DNA of 64,000 nucleotides from Prevotella sp. UBA4268 (lineage in GTDB: Bacteria; Bacteroidota; Bacteroidia; Bacteroidales; Bacteroidaceae). Both the position numbers and the translations under genes were made by a program. Below are positions 17,096 to 26,024 of the stretch, piece after piece. The notes under the pieces were generated by a model that was given only the letters and a program-made list of their open reading frames with translations, had not been told where the DNA came from and ran no database searches. The stretch lies in NCBI GenBank assembly GCA_002395135.1, contig DGWC01000076.1:33146-97145 (forward strand). Direction: 5' to 3'. Within the stretch, counting starts at the first letter, position 1. The number at the start of each line of letters is the position of its first letter.

Positions 17096-18271
17096 ATGAA
17101 TATGAATCAGATACAACCGGCCGACAGACTCGGTCAAGTAAGCGAATATTATTTCAGCAGAAAACTGAAAGAAGTGGCAAGGCTCAATGCTGAAGGGCAC
17201 GATATTATCAGTCTGGCCATCGGCAGTCCTGACATGCCGCCGTCGCGCCAAACTGTCGATAAGTTATGCGAGGTGGCTGCCAACCCTAATGCCCATGGCT
17301 ATCAGCCTACAATGGGAACCCCGGAACTCCGTGAGGCGATGGCGTTTTTCTACAAGAGATGGTATCAAGTAGACTTGAATCCGCAGACAGAAATACTGCC
17401 GCTCATAGGAAGCAAGGAAGGCATTCTGCATGCAACACTCGCATTCGTCAATCCTGGCGACAAGGTATTAGTGCCCAATCCCGGATATCCCACTTACACA
17501 TCGCTGAGCAAAATCCTCGGTGCAGAGATTGTAAACTATGATTTGAGGGAGGACAACGAATGGCAGCCCGACTTTGACTCACTGGAAAAGATGGACTTGA
17601 GCGGGGTGAAACTGATGTGGACCAACTATCCCAACATGCCCACCGGCGGTAATGCCCGGATGGAAACCTACAAGAAACTGGTGGATTTCGCACAAAGGCA
17701 CGGCATCGTTGTGGTGAATGACAATCCGTATTCTTTCATTCTGAACGACAAACCTTTGTCGCTGCTTCAAGTGGATGGGGCTAAGGAATGCTGCATTGAA
17801 TTCAACTCCATGAGCAAAAGCCACAACATGCCGGGCTGGCGCGTGGGAATGTGTTGCAGCAATGCCCAGTTCATCCAGTGGATTCTTAAGATAAAGAGCA
17901 ATATCGACAGTGGAACTTTCCGCGGAATCCAACTCGCCGCAGCCGAAGCACTGCACAACGACGCATCATGGCATGTGGAAGCCAACATCAACACCTACCA
18001 GAAAAGGCGCATGATTGCAGAAGAAATCATGAGCACACTCGGGTGCGTGTTCGACAAGAAGCAAAGAGGAATGTTCCTTTGGGGCAAGATTCCCGAGAAA
18101 TACGATGATGCCGAAATGCTGACAGAGCGCGTTCTGCACGAAGCCCGCGTGTTTATCACCCCCGGTTTCATCTTCGGAAGCAATGGTGCTCGCTATATAC
18201 GTATCAGCCTATGCGCCAAAGACGATAAAATGAAAGAGGCTCTCCAGCGCATACAGGCATTGGAATGGTAG
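17096..18271 (+). CDS. Class I/II aminotransferase of the Phe/Tyr operon
   Basis: A 391-residue fold-type I PLP enzyme: SLAIGSPDMPPS, HGYQPTMGTPELREAM, PNPGYPTYTS, VNDNPYSF, PLP-lysine region EFNSMSKSHNMPGWRVG and C-terminal RYIRISLC. It starts 12 bp after pheA and lies between pheA and the DAHP synthase gene, so its likely job is the last step, transamination of phenylpyruvate and 4-hydroxyphenylpyruvate to Phe and Tyr (inference from context). By sequence alone it could also be an LL-diaminopimelate or aspartate aminotransferase. Confidence 0.92.
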   Translation: MNMNQIQPADRLGQVSEYYFSRKLKEVARLNAEGHDIISLAIGSPDMPPSRQTVDKLCEVAANPNAHGYQPTMGTPELREAMAFFYKRWYQVDLNPQTEILPLIGSKEGILHATLAFVNPGDKVLVPNPGYPTYTSLSKILGAEIVNYDLREDNEWQPDFDSLEKMDLSGVKLMWTNYPNMPTGGNARMETYKKLVDFAQRHGIVVVNDNPYSFILNDKPLSLLQVDGAKECCIEFNSMSKSHNMPGWRVGMCCSNAQFIQWILKIKSNIDSGTFRGIQLAAAEALHNDASWHVEANINTYQKRRMIAEEIMSTLGCVFDKKQRGMFLWGKIPEKYDDAEMLTERVLHEARVFITPGFIFGSNGARYIRISLCAKDDKMKEALQRIQALEW

Positions 18272-18315
18272 CACCAAAAAGGTATTAATAAAGAACATAA
18301 CAAAAACAAATAAAT

Positions 18316-19380
18316 ATGGAACTCGAATTAGAAAAACTGAATCTACCCAGCGATAACGAGCGCCCGTTTGTCATCGCAGGCCCATGTTCTGCTGAAACAG
18401 AAGAACAAGTAATGACCACAGCCCGGCAACTCGCCATGAAGGGATGCCATAATTTCCGTGCCGGCGCATGGAAACCACGCACAAAACCAGGAGGCTTTGA
18501 GGGCAATGGAGAGAAAGCACTTCCATGGCTGAAACGAGTAAAAGAAGAAACGGGAATGCTGGTGACAACCGAAGTGGCTACTCCCAAGCATGTGGAACTG
18601 TGCCTGGAATATGGCATCGACATCCTTTGGATTGGAGCCCGAACCAGCGCAAACCCGTTTGCCATGCAAGCAATTGCCGACTCGCTGCGAGGTGTAGACA
18701 TCCCCGTATTCGTGAAAAACCCCGTGAATCCGGATTTGGAACTATGGATTGGTGCGCTTGAACGAATCAATCAGGCTGGTATCAAGAGATTAGGTGCCAT
18801 CCACAGAGGATTCTCCAGTGTCGACAAGAAGATATATCGCAACATGCCCATGTGGCAAATTCCCATCGAATTGCGCCGACGCATACCGAATCTGCCCATC
18901 ATCTGCGACCCAAGCCATATCGGAGGCCGTCGCGAACTGATTGCCCCACTCTGCCAGCAGGCCATGGATTTGGGATTCGACGGCCTTATCGTAGAGTGTC
19001 ACTGCGACCCCGACAATGCGTGGAGCGATGCAAAACAGCAGGTAACACCCGATGTGCTCGACTATATTCTCAGCCTTCTTATCATCCGTGACGAAAAAGT
19101 TTCTACCGAGGGAATCACGCAACTGAGGAAACAGATTGACGAAATAGACAACGAAATGATGGAACTCTTGTCTAAGCGCATGCGCGTTTGCAGGGAAATA
19201 GGCCAGTACAAGAAAGAGCATAACATGACTGTGCTGCAAGCCCGACGCTATAACGAGATCCTTGACAAGCGCGGAGCGCAGGGATCTTTATGCGGAATGG
19301 ATGGGGATTTCGTAAAACGCATCTTCGAAGCCGTCCATGAAGAGAGTGTGCGTCAACAGATTGAAATCATCAACAAATAA
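18316..19380 (+). CDS. Bifunctional DAHP synthase / chorismate mutase
   Basis: A 354-residue fusion. Residues about 1-260 are a KDO8P-synthase-like (type I beta) 3-deoxy-7-phosphoheptulonate synthase: IAGPCSAETEEQ, FRAGAWKPRTKPGGFEG, LWIGARTSANPFAMQ, KNPVNPDLELWIGA, CDPSHIGGRRELI and VECHCDP. Residues about 262-350 are an AroQ-type chorismate mutase (ITQLRKQIDEIDNEMMELLS, RMRVCREIGQYK). It therefore catalyses both the first committed step of the shikimate pathway and the step from chorismate to prephenate, feeding the flanking pheA and tyrA products. Confidence 0.95.
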   Translation: MELELEKLNLPSDNERPFVIAGPCSAETEEQVMTTARQLAMKGCHNFRAGAWKPRTKPGGFEGNGEKALPWLKRVKEETGMLVTTEVATPKHVELCLEYGIDILWIGARTSANPFAMQAIADSLRGVDIPVFVKNPVNPDLELWIGALERINQAGIKRLGAIHRGFSSVDKKIYRNMPMWQIPIELRRRIPNLPIICDPSHIGGRRELIAPLCQQAMDLGFDGLIVECHCDPDNAWSDAKQQVTPDVLDYILSLLIIRDEKVSTEGITQLRKQIDEIDNEMMELLSKRMRVCREIGQYKKEHNMTVLQARRYNEILDKRGAQGSLCGMDGDFVKRIFEAVHEESVRQQIEIINK

Positions 19381-19389
19381 TCTTACGCT

Positions 19390-20190
19390 ATGAGAATATT
19401 AGTGCTGGGAGCAGGAAAGATGGGCAGTTTCTTCCTCGACCTGCTCAGTTTTGAGCATGAAACGGCAGTGTTTGAGAGAGATCCGAAGAGATTACGGTTC
19501 ACTTACAACACGTTGCGTTTCACATCATTAGAAGAAATCAAGGACTTCAAGCCCGAACTGGTCATCAATGCCGTGACCATGAAATATACGATACCGGCAT
19601 TCAACGAGGTGATTCCCTATCTTCCCAAAGACTGCATCATCAGCGACATCGCATCAGTGAAGACCGGTCTCAAGGAGTTTTATGAACAGACGGGCATGCA
19701 CTATGTAAGTTCACACCCCATGTTCGGCCCCACTTTTGCCAATCTGAACCAACTTTCAGAAGAGAATGCCATTATCATCAGCGAAGGTGATTTCATTGGC
19801 CGCATCTTCTTCAAGGACCTTTACAGCAAACTGGGCCTGAACATTTATGAATACACATTTGAGGAACACGACAAGACCGTGGCCTATTCGCTCAGCATCC
19901 CATTCGTGTCAACATTCGTGTTTGCGGCAGTCATGAAGCATCAGGATGCGCCAGGCACCACCTTCAAGCGCCACATGCGCATTGCCAAAGGTGTGCTCAG
20001 CGAAGACGATTACCTGCTGCAAGAAATCTTGTTTAATCCCTATACGCACGACCAAGTGGCACAAATCCGTTCAGAACTGAAAGAGTTGCTTGAGATTATC
20101 GACCACAAGGATGCCGCAGGAATGAAAGGCTATCTCACAAAAATCAGAGAGAACGTGAAAAGAGATATTGAAAGGGTTTCCTCAAAATAA
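19390..20190 (+). CDS. tyrA: Prephenate dehydrogenase
   Basis: A 266-residue protein starting 9 bp after the DAHP synthase gene. It has the NAD(P)-binding N-terminus MRILVLGAGKMGSFFLDLL and the TyrA pattern IISDIASVKTGL and SSHPMFGPTFANL. It converts prephenate to 4-hydroxyphenylpyruvate. No ACT or chorismate mutase domain is fused, which fits the mutase being on the neighbouring protein. Last certain gene of the attenuated operon; the next gene starts 4 bp later and may be co-transcribed. Confidence 0.94.
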   Translation: MRILVLGAGKMGSFFLDLLSFEHETAVFERDPKRLRFTYNTLRFTSLEEIKDFKPELVINAVTMKYTIPAFNEVIPYLPKDCIISDIASVKTGLKEFYEQTGMHYVSSHPMFGPTFANLNQLSEENAIIISEGDFIGRIFFKDLYSKLGLNIYEYTFEEHDKTVAYSLSIPFVSTFVFAAVMKHQDAPGTTFKRHMRIAKGVLSEDDYLLQEILFNPYTHDQVAQIRSELKELLEIIDHKDAAGMKGYLTKIRENVKRDIERVSSK

Positions 20191-20194
20191 GCAC

Positions 20195-21205
20195 ATGAGC
20201 ATCTTCAATCTGATACTTGGAATCACATTTACATTTGTGGAACTCAACTGTGAGAACCTCTTCGACACTCAAAAAGACAGTATAAAAGACGACCAGGAGT
20301 ATACTGCCGAGAGTGTCAGAAGATGGACTCGCACGCGGTATTGGAACAAACTGAACAACGTGGCACAGGAAATCATCTCGTGCGGCGATGGAGAGAAAGA
20401 ATGGAAACTCCCTGACATGATTGCGCTGTGTGAGATTGAGAACGACAGTGTGATGCACGACCTGACCAAGCGCTCACTGCTGAGACAGGCAAGATATGAG
20501 TATGTGGTCACCGACAGCCCTGATCTGCGAGGCATAGACGTGGCTCTCCTGTACAGCCCATTCTCATTCCGGCTTATCAACAGTTATCCCCTGAGGGTTG
20601 TTCCCCTCAAAGGAATGCGCCCCACACGTGACATCCTGTATGCTTGCGGCCAACTCATCAACGGCGATACCATGCACGTGTTCGTTGTTCATGCTCCCAG
20701 TAAGCATGGCGGAAATCTCGCAACGAGGCCCTTCCGCATGCAAGTGGTGAACCGTCTGAACCAATCCATTGACTCGATTCGTGCGATTTGTCATAATCCC
20801 AACATCATGATTGCCGGCGATTTCAACGATGGCGCAGACTCACCCGTCATGGAAACGCTTGTCAACAACAAGATGCGAGATGTGTCAAGCACCGCCAAGG
20901 GAAGCCATGGCGCACGTGGCACCTATAAATATAAAGGCCGATGGGAATCCATCGACCATATTCTGATCAGCGAGAGGCTCGAAGAAACGTTCCAGTCGTG
21001 CCTCATCCACGACGCTCCTTTTCTCTTGGAGGAAGATCCGCAATATGGTGGCATGCAGCCTCGACGAAACTATCAAGGCTATCAATACCACCATGGCTAT
21101 AGCGATCACCTGCCTTTGGTGGCCCGTTTTGTATGGAGGCCTAAGAGAGATTCTCTTTCCGGTTCGGGTCGCGATGAATCACCGAGCCACTCGCCTGATG
21201 TGTAG
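20195..21205 (+). CDS. Endonuclease/exonuclease/phosphatase family protein
   Basis: A 336-residue protein from ATG 20195. EEP-fold signatures: FVELNCENLFDT (metal-binding Asn/Glu), ALCEIEND, FVVHAPSKHGG, IAGDFND and the terminal SDHLPLVARFVW with the catalytic His. A short hydrophobic N-terminus (FNLILGITFTFV) may be a signal or the first strand. Substrate (DNA, lipid or phosphoester) unknown. It starts 4 bp after tyrA, so it may be read with the aromatic operon, though no link to that pathway is evident. Its last 65 bp overlap the convergent SDR gene. Confidence 0.88.
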   Translation: MSIFNLILGITFTFVELNCENLFDTQKDSIKDDQEYTAESVRRWTRTRYWNKLNNVAQEIISCGDGEKEWKLPDMIALCEIENDSVMHDLTKRSLLRQARYEYVVTDSPDLRGIDVALLYSPFSFRLINSYPLRVVPLKGMRPTRDILYACGQLINGDTMHVFVVHAPSKHGGNLATRPFRMQVVNRLNQSIDSIRAICHNPNIMIAGDFNDGADSPVMETLVNNKMRDVSSTAKGSHGARGTYKYKGRWESIDHILISERLEETFQSCLIHDAPFLLEEDPQYGGMQPRRNYQGYQYHHGYSDHLPLVARFVWRPKRDSLSGSGRDESPSHSPDV

Positions 21206-21920
21206 CCAGCACCAACACCTCTGCAATCTGGACATGTTCCGGCGCTGAAGCGGCATAGAAGGCCACGTCTGCAATGTCATCGCCAGTCAGCGGCTGAATG
21301 CCTTGATACACACCCTCTGCCCGTTTGGCATCTCCATGGAAGCGGGTGACACTGAAATTGGTCTCAACCAAGCCCGGTTTCACATTGGTGACACGCACTG
21401 CCGACTCTGCCACGTCTATGCGCAAGCCATCTGTTATGGCCTTCACCGCTGCTTTCGTGGCACAATAGACTCCTCCGCCGGCATAGGCGGCATCGCCGGC
21501 CACGCTTCCGATGTTGATCACATGGCCATGATTGCGTGCAACCATACCAGGAACTATCAGCCGCGTCATGGTAAGCAATCCCTTGATATTGGTGTCAATC
21601 ATGGTTTCCCAATCATCCAGATTGCCCTCATACTCCTTTTCCAAGCCAAGAGCAAGACCGGCATTGTTGATCAAAACATCAATCTGCTGCCAGCAATCCT
21701 TCAGCGATGCAACAGCCTGGGCACACGCGTCACGATCGCGGACATCATACTGAAGAAGCAACACTTCGGCTCCTTCTTTCTGGGCAGCGGCCTTTATCTG
21801 CTGCAACTTTTCGCTGTTGCGACCCGTCAATATCAAGTTAAAACCTCCCTGGGCAAATCTGCGAGCGCATGCTTCACCGATTCCGCTCGTTGCTCCCGTA
21901 ATCAAAGCAATTCTTTTCAT
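21141..21920 (-). CDS. Short-chain dehydrogenase/reductase (YdfG-like)
   Basis: A 259-residue classical SDR: ALITGATSGIGEACARRFA (TGxxxGIG cofactor motif), NNAGLALG, GSVAGDAAYAGGGVYCATKAAVKAITDGLR with Ser, Tyr and Lys of the catalytic set (YxxxK as YCATK). Resembles YdfG-type 3-hydroxy acid (serine/3-hydroxypropionate) dehydrogenases. Its stop lies inside the end of the convergent EEP gene. Confidence 0.92.
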   Translation of the reverse strand: MKRIALITGATSGIGEACARRFAQGGFNLILTGRNSEKLQQIKAAAQKEGAEVLLLQYDVRDRDACAQAVASLKDCWQQIDVLINNAGLALGLEKEYEGNLDDWETMIDTNIKGLLTMTRLIVPGMVARNHGHVINIGSVAGDAAYAGGGVYCATKAAVKAITDGLRIDVAESAVRVTNVKPGLVETNFSVTRFHGDAKRAEGVYQGIQPLTGDDIADVAFYAASAPEHVQIAEVLVLATHQASGSVIHRDPNRKENLS

Positions 21921-21934
21921 ACTCTTATTATGGA

Positions 21935-23032
21935 TTAGTCATTCATTAAAATCCTAACGATTCTTTCTGCTGTGCGTCCGTCCCATCGCTCCGGCAACGA
22001 TGATTTTTTCCAATTACCCGCCATTAAATCCCTCATTGCGGCATACAGTTGCGCTGCATCCTCGCCAACAAGGACGTTGCTGCCGGTCTTTACCGTCTCT
22101 ATGTGCTCCGTATAACTGTTCAGCGTGATACATGGAACGCCATTGAACGTGGCTTCTTCCGCCACGTTTCCGCTGTCGGTAACCACTCCCATGGCGTGGG
22201 AAGTGAGATAACCGAACTGAAGATAAGGAAGAGACGGAACAAGATGTAAGCAAGGCGATGCCGGCAATATTCTGGAGACAACGTCTTTTGCCAGTCCCCG
22301 CAATGGCGCAACGATAGGAATGCTCTTCCCGCCATTCTCTTCACAGGCTTTAATCATGTGTTCCAGCAGGCTTTTCAGTTTGCTATCATCGCCCATCAAG
22401 GCTTTCCTGTTCACCGTAAACACCACATATTCACCCTCTTTCAGTCCCAATTGGTCCATCACATCGGGTTTCTGCCATCGAGAATGATTGAAACGGAGAT
22501 TATCAATCAAGATATTGCCTACCATATACACGCGGCTCTGCTCTGCGCCCTCACGATTGGTAATGCTGTTGTTGCTCACTCCAGCCGTGAAAAGCAGATC
22601 CGACAGTCCGTCAATCACCAAGCGGTTTACCTCTTTGGGCATCTTGATGTCAAAACTGCGTGTTCCGGCCACCAAGTGCGCCAGGCGAATGCCCCTTTTC
22701 TTGGTAACAATTGCTGCTGCCATGGTAGATGCCAGATCATCCACAACCACCACAACGTCGGCAGGATGATTCTCCAGATAGCGGTCAAACTCACCCATCA
22801 CACGCCCGGTAATCTCATTCAGGCTCTGGCTGTCCACACGCAGGTAAGCATGGGGACGAGGTATTTGCAAATCATCAAACAGAGAACCCTCCAGTGTAGA
22901 ATCATTTTCACTACCTGCGTATACCAATTGATATTCCATGCCATCCGTGTTTTGAATAGCACGGATAAGCGGTGCCACCTTGATAAAGTTCGGGCGGGCA
23001 CCCGCAACAATACATACCTTTGTCATCTTCAC
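21935..23032 (-). CDS. UDP-N-acetylglucosamine 2-epimerase homologue with altered active site
   Basis: A 365-residue protein with the GT-B-like epimerase fold: VAGARPNFIKVAPLIRAI at the N-terminus and VVTDSGNVAEEA near the C-terminus. By alignment to E. coli WecB by eye, Asp (VVVDD, 98 or 99) and Glu (PKEVNR, Glu 134) are kept, but the Glu of HVEAG is Val 121 (HLVAG) and the His of GHRRE is Asn 208 (TVNRK). It may have another substrate or no epimerase activity. It stands between SDR and HAD genes on the minus strand, with no capsule locus around it. Confidence 0.85.
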   Translation of the reverse strand: MKMTKVCIVAGARPNFIKVAPLIRAIQNTDGMEYQLVYAGSENDSTLEGSLFDDLQIPRPHAYLRVDSQSLNEITGRVMGEFDRYLENHPADVVVVVDDLASTMAAAIVTKKRGIRLAHLVAGTRSFDIKMPKEVNRLVIDGLSDLLFTAGVSNNSITNREGAEQSRVYMVGNILIDNLRFNHSRWQKPDVMDQLGLKEGEYVVFTVNRKALMGDDSKLKSLLEHMIKACEENGGKSIPIVAPLRGLAKDVVSRILPASPCLHLVPSLPYLQFGYLTSHAMGVVTDSGNVAEEATFNGVPCITLNSYTEHIETVKTGSNVLVGEDAAQLYAAMRDLMAGNWKKSSLPERWDGRTAERIVRILMND

Positions 23033-23092
23033 GTTTCTTTGTTTATCGCAAGATGCCCTGACGACACCCCACCTATTCTGTTTTCCATTATT

Positions 23093-23824
23093 CTACTCCG
23101 CCAGACACATCAGTTCGCTGAACTTACTGCATGTCAGCAGATGCTCATGTTCATACGCTTCCATGTGCTCATGCGCCCATACTACTTCGAAAGGCACATG
23201 TATGGCATAACCGCCAATGGCCAGCACCGGCTCTATGTCAGACCTGAAACTGTTGCCCACCATCAGCAGTTCGTCGATGCTGATGTTCAAATCCTCGCAT
23301 AACTCCCGGTAATGGCGCGGTGTTTTGTTGGCTACCACATCCACACGGTCGAAGAATTCCCACAGACCGGAGCGTCGAAGTTTGTTTTCCTGATCCTGGA
23401 TTTCGCCTTTAGTGAACACCACCATCCTGTATTTCCCTGCATTCCGCAGGGCTTTCAGCGTTTCATCAACACCTGGCAACGGCGTGGCAGGTAAGCGCAA
23501 CAGGCTGCGACCAGCCTCCTGGATTCTCAACAACAAGTCGGCCGAGATAGTCCCTTTGCTCACTTTCACGGCATTCTCTACCAACGACAGTGTGAAAGCC
23601 TTGCAGCCATAGCCCAGTTCTTCCATGTTTGCCGTCTCGGTCTTGAACAGTTCGCTCGAAATATACTTTTCGTCGCCCCACGGAGAAAGCATCTCACAAT
23701 AGGCACTCTCCACCGCTTCAAAGTGCGACTGGCAGTCCCACAGCGTATCGTCTGCATCAAAAGCAATCACTTTGGTGTGTTCCTTGAACCACTCCACCAG
23801 TTTTTCATCGCTTTGCTGCTTCAT
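23093..23824 (-). CDS. HAD-family hydrolase
   Basis: A 243-residue protein from ATG 23824 (MKQQSDEKLVEWFK); an ATG 16 codons upstream at 23872 lies only about 7 nt from the predicted transcription start (TATCTTTG at 23886-23893, minus strand). HAD motifs: FDADDTLWD (nucleophile Asp in DxD), VVFTKG (motif II Thr), a Lys in ANKTPRHY and GNSFRSDIEPVLAIG (motif IV). The shape resembles phosphoglycolate phosphatase-like small-molecule phosphatases; the substrate is not known. Confidence 0.9.
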   Translation of the reverse strand: MKQQSDEKLVEWFKEHTKVIAFDADDTLWDCQSHFEAVESAYCEMLSPWGDEKYISSELFKTETANMEELGYGCKAFTLSLVENAVKVSKGTISADLLLRIQEAGRSLLRLPATPLPGVDETLKALRNAGKYRMVVFTKGEIQDQENKLRRSGLWEFFDRVDVVANKTPRHYRELCEDLNISIDELLMVGNSFRSDIEPVLAIGGYAIHVPFEVVWAHEHMEAYEHEHLLTCSKFSELMCLAE

Positions 23825-24126
23825 CGGCGACTTCTCCGCCTTATTATATTTAATGTGTAAACTTGTATCCATAATATTTCCGTCGCAAAGATACGAAAAA
23901 TCTGAGTAAGCAAAAAAGAAAAGGAATAAATTTGTTATTCCAAGCGTGAAGATTTTAAAAATATATGCGAGAGAAAAGCCTTATATTTTTGATTATTCCA
24001 AACATGCGGCCTCAACTACAGCCATTTAAACTGCCCAGGAAACAGATTCTCCGTCACGATTCGTTACGAAGAAAGTAGCCTTTTCCTGTCAGAAAACCTA
24101 CAGGATGCAGCCAGCGCCAGATAGAT

Positions 24127-24223
24127 TTGCAAAAGTAAATTAATGTGATTTGCAGAGTAAGTTAATGTGATTTGGAAAGTAAATCAATTTAATTTGCACG
24201 GTAAATTAATTTAATTTGCTTTT
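24127..24223. repeat. 22-bp tandem array A, AT-rich palindromic core
   Basis: Four full imperfect units start at 24127 (23 bp), 24150, 24172 and 24194 (22 bp each), followed by a partial unit at 24216. Each begins with G, mostly GC, then a purine-rich stretch, then a core such as TAAATTAATTTA (a perfect palindrome in the fourth unit), then ATTT. There are no unique spacers, so this is not CRISPR. Confidence 0.75.
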
Positions 24224-24264
24224 GCTACTCATTGCTTTGAAGGGTGAAAACAGACGTTATCAAG

Positions 24265-24336
24265 GCACGAAAGTGGTGCTATCTATGCGCGAAAATGCTG
24301 TTTATCAGAGCAGGAAAGTGCTGTTTTCCTGTGATG
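24265..24336. repeat. 22/23-bp tandem array B, GAAA...TTTC core
   Basis: Three imperfect units aligned on GAAA at 24269, 24291 and 24314 (spacings 22 and 23 bp), each preceded by GC plus two bases. The cores read GAAAGTGGTGCTATC, GAAAATGCTGTTTATC and GAAAGTGCTGTTTTCC, the last two with self-complementary ends. The core differs from array A, but the period and leading GC are the same. Confidence 0.6.
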
Positions 24337-24404
24337 CCGGCATCGGATGAAAAAGGTTTTGCGGGATTATTTGCCACGAGATGTGCATGAAATCCACTAT
24401 ACAG

Positions 24405-24439
24405 AACATCCCCAGGACTGAGAGACCCCTGGGGATGTT
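24405..24439 (-). terminator. Hairpin downstream of the NfeD/SPFH genes
   Basis: AACATCCCCAGG at 24405-24416 pairs perfectly with CCTGGGGATGTT at 24428-24439 (12 bp, 11-nt loop). The T run on the minus strand is weak, so it may be a terminator or an mRNA 3' end stabiliser. Confidence 0.55.
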
Positions 24440-24489
24440 TCGTATATATGGCGCAAGGTGAGCCGTGCGCCCTTGCATGCAAGGTGTGA

Positions 24490-25443
24490 TTACTCGCCCT
24501 TGAACAGTTCCTTAATGCCGCCAATAGAGCCCATCACGTTTGTGGCTTCGTATGGCAGGTAGACAGTCTTGGTCTGGTTTCCGCTGGCCAGTTCTTCCAT
24601 CATCTGGATGTATTTCTGTGCAAGCAGATAGTTAGCCGGGTTGGTTGACTGTCCCACAGCCTGCGTAATCTTCTCAATGGCGATGGCTTCTGCCTCGGCC
24701 TTACGTATACGAGCCTGCGCTTCACCCTCTGCCGTGAGGATGGCCTGCTGCTTAGCGGCCTCGGCGCGGTTGATCATAGCCGTCTTTTCACCCTCAGAAG
24801 CGAGGATTTCTGCTGCCTTCTCACCTTCTGAAGTGAGGATTTGAGCACGCTTGTTACGCTCTGCCTGCATCTGCTTTTCCATGGCATTGAGCACGCTTGC
24901 CGGCGGTGTGATGTCCTGCAATTCCACTCGGTTCACCTTCACACCCCACTTATCGGTTGCATCGTCGAGCACGGAGCGCAGTTTGGTGTTAATGGTATCG
25001 CGCGAAGTCAGCGTTTCGTCCAGTTCCAATTCACCGATAATGTTACGCAGGGTGGTCTGTGTAAGTTTCTCGATAGCATTGGGAAGGTTCTGAATCTCAT
25101 AGACAGCCTTGAACGGATCAACAATCTGGAAATAGAGCAGCGCATTGATTTCTGTCTGCACATTATCCTTGGTAATCACATTCTGCTTCGGGAAATCATA
25201 CACTTGTTCGCGCAGGTCGATGTTGTTGGAATAAGCATAGCGGCCGCGATTCAGCACAACAATCTCCTTGGCACGGTCGATAAAGGGGATAATCACATTG
25301 ATACCAGGCTTGAGGGTGGCATAATAGCGTCCGAGTCGCTCAATGATTTTGGTTTCCGACTGTGGGATGATAACCAGTGCCATTTTGGCAAAAAGAATCA
25401 CACATACTACGATGGCGATCAAAACATAAGTCATAAAATCCAT
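24490..25443 (-). CDS. SPFH/band-7 membrane protein (QmcA/stomatin-like)
   Basis: A 317-residue protein from ATG 25443 (MDFMTYVLIAIVVCVILFAK). One N-terminal membrane segment, then the SPFH domain (IIPQSETKIIERLGRYYATL, PGINVIIPFIDRA), and a long Ala/Glu-rich helical region (KAAEILASEGEKTAMINRAE, KQQAILTAEGEAQARIRKAE) typical of this family. SPFH proteins form ring-like membrane microdomain scaffolds and often control FtsH-type proteases. It lies downstream of an NfeD gene, the usual partner, 44 bp apart. Confidence 0.93.
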   Translation of the reverse strand: MDFMTYVLIAIVVCVILFAKMALVIIPQSETKIIERLGRYYATLKPGINVIIPFIDRAKEIVVLNRGRYAYSNNIDLREQVYDFPKQNVITKDNVQTEINALLYFQIVDPFKAVYEIQNLPNAIEKLTQTTLRNIIGELELDETLTSRDTINTKLRSVLDDATDKWGVKVNRVELQDITPPASVLNAMEKQMQAERNKRAQILTSEGEKAAEILASEGEKTAMINRAEAAKQQAILTAEGEAQARIRKAEAEAIAIEKITQAVGQSTNPANYLLAQKYIQMMEELASGNQTKTVYLPYEATNVMGSIGGIKELFKGE

Positions 25444-25487
25444 ATTATTAGTTATTTTAAATGAAACATTTGCTATGAAAAAAGGTG

Positions 25488-25940
25488 TCAGTCGGCAGGT
25501 TCCACGGTGATGATAATGCTCTCGCGGTTGGTTACGCGCACGTATTTGCCGGCTGGAATCTCGTCTTTTGTCGTGGCGGCAGCCTTCCACACATCGCCGT
25601 CGATAGCCACCCGGCCATAGCCGCCGGCCTCAATGGTCTCTACCACCCTGCCCCGACGTCCCAGAAGAGCATCGGCATTGCTCACTCTGTGCTCCTCGTT
25701 CTTATGCAAATAGCGCAGGGCAAACGGGCGCACCAGGAAGAGACTCACAATGGTGAACAGGGCAAACACGGCCAGTTGCCAATAGAAACTGCCGCCCAAG
25801 GCAGCGCAGACCACGGCGAAGACGGCTCCTATGGAGAAGCACATGATGAAGAAATCGCCGGCTGTCAGTTCAAGAATGAGGCAGACCACGGCCACTACCG
25901 CCCACATCTGCCATAGGTGTTGTGATAAATAGTCAATCAT
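25488..25940 (-). CDS. NfeD family membrane protein
   Basis: A 150-residue protein with two to three membrane segments (LWQMWAVVAVVCLILELTA, FIMCFSIGAVFAVVCAALGG, WQLAVFALFTIVSLFLV) followed by a C-terminal OB-like domain (LLGRRGRVVETIEAGGYGRV, IPAGKYVRVTNRESIIITVE). This is the short NfeD form that pairs with SPFH proteins, here the next gene. Confidence 0.92.
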   Translation of the reverse strand: MIDYLSQHLWQMWAVVAVVCLILELTAGDFFIMCFSIGAVFAVVCAALGGSFYWQLAVFALFTIVSLFLVRPFALRYLHKNEEHRVSNADALLGRRGRVVETIEAGGYGRVAIDGDVWKAAATTKDEIPAGKYVRVTNRESIIITVEPAD

Positions 25941-26024
25941 ATCTTTTCCTTTTTTTTAATTGGTTGTTTTACTTTATTGCTGTTCCCCGATGCGGGATTA
26001 CTTGCATGCGGTGCATCGCGCCCG

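Larger units (their letters stand above)
23825..24489. other. Gene-free region with two short tandem arrays and a hairpin
   Basis: About 660 bp without a credible gene. It holds the HAD promoter at its left end, two tandem arrays with a 22-bp period (24127-24223 and 24265-24336), and a strong hairpin (24405-24439) downstream of the SPFH gene. Confidence 0.7.

Noticed and set aside
23972-24120. Possible tRNA or structured RNA in the gene-free stretch
   Set aside because: No cloverleaf, anticodon arm or T-arm consensus (GTTCRANNC) could be found.
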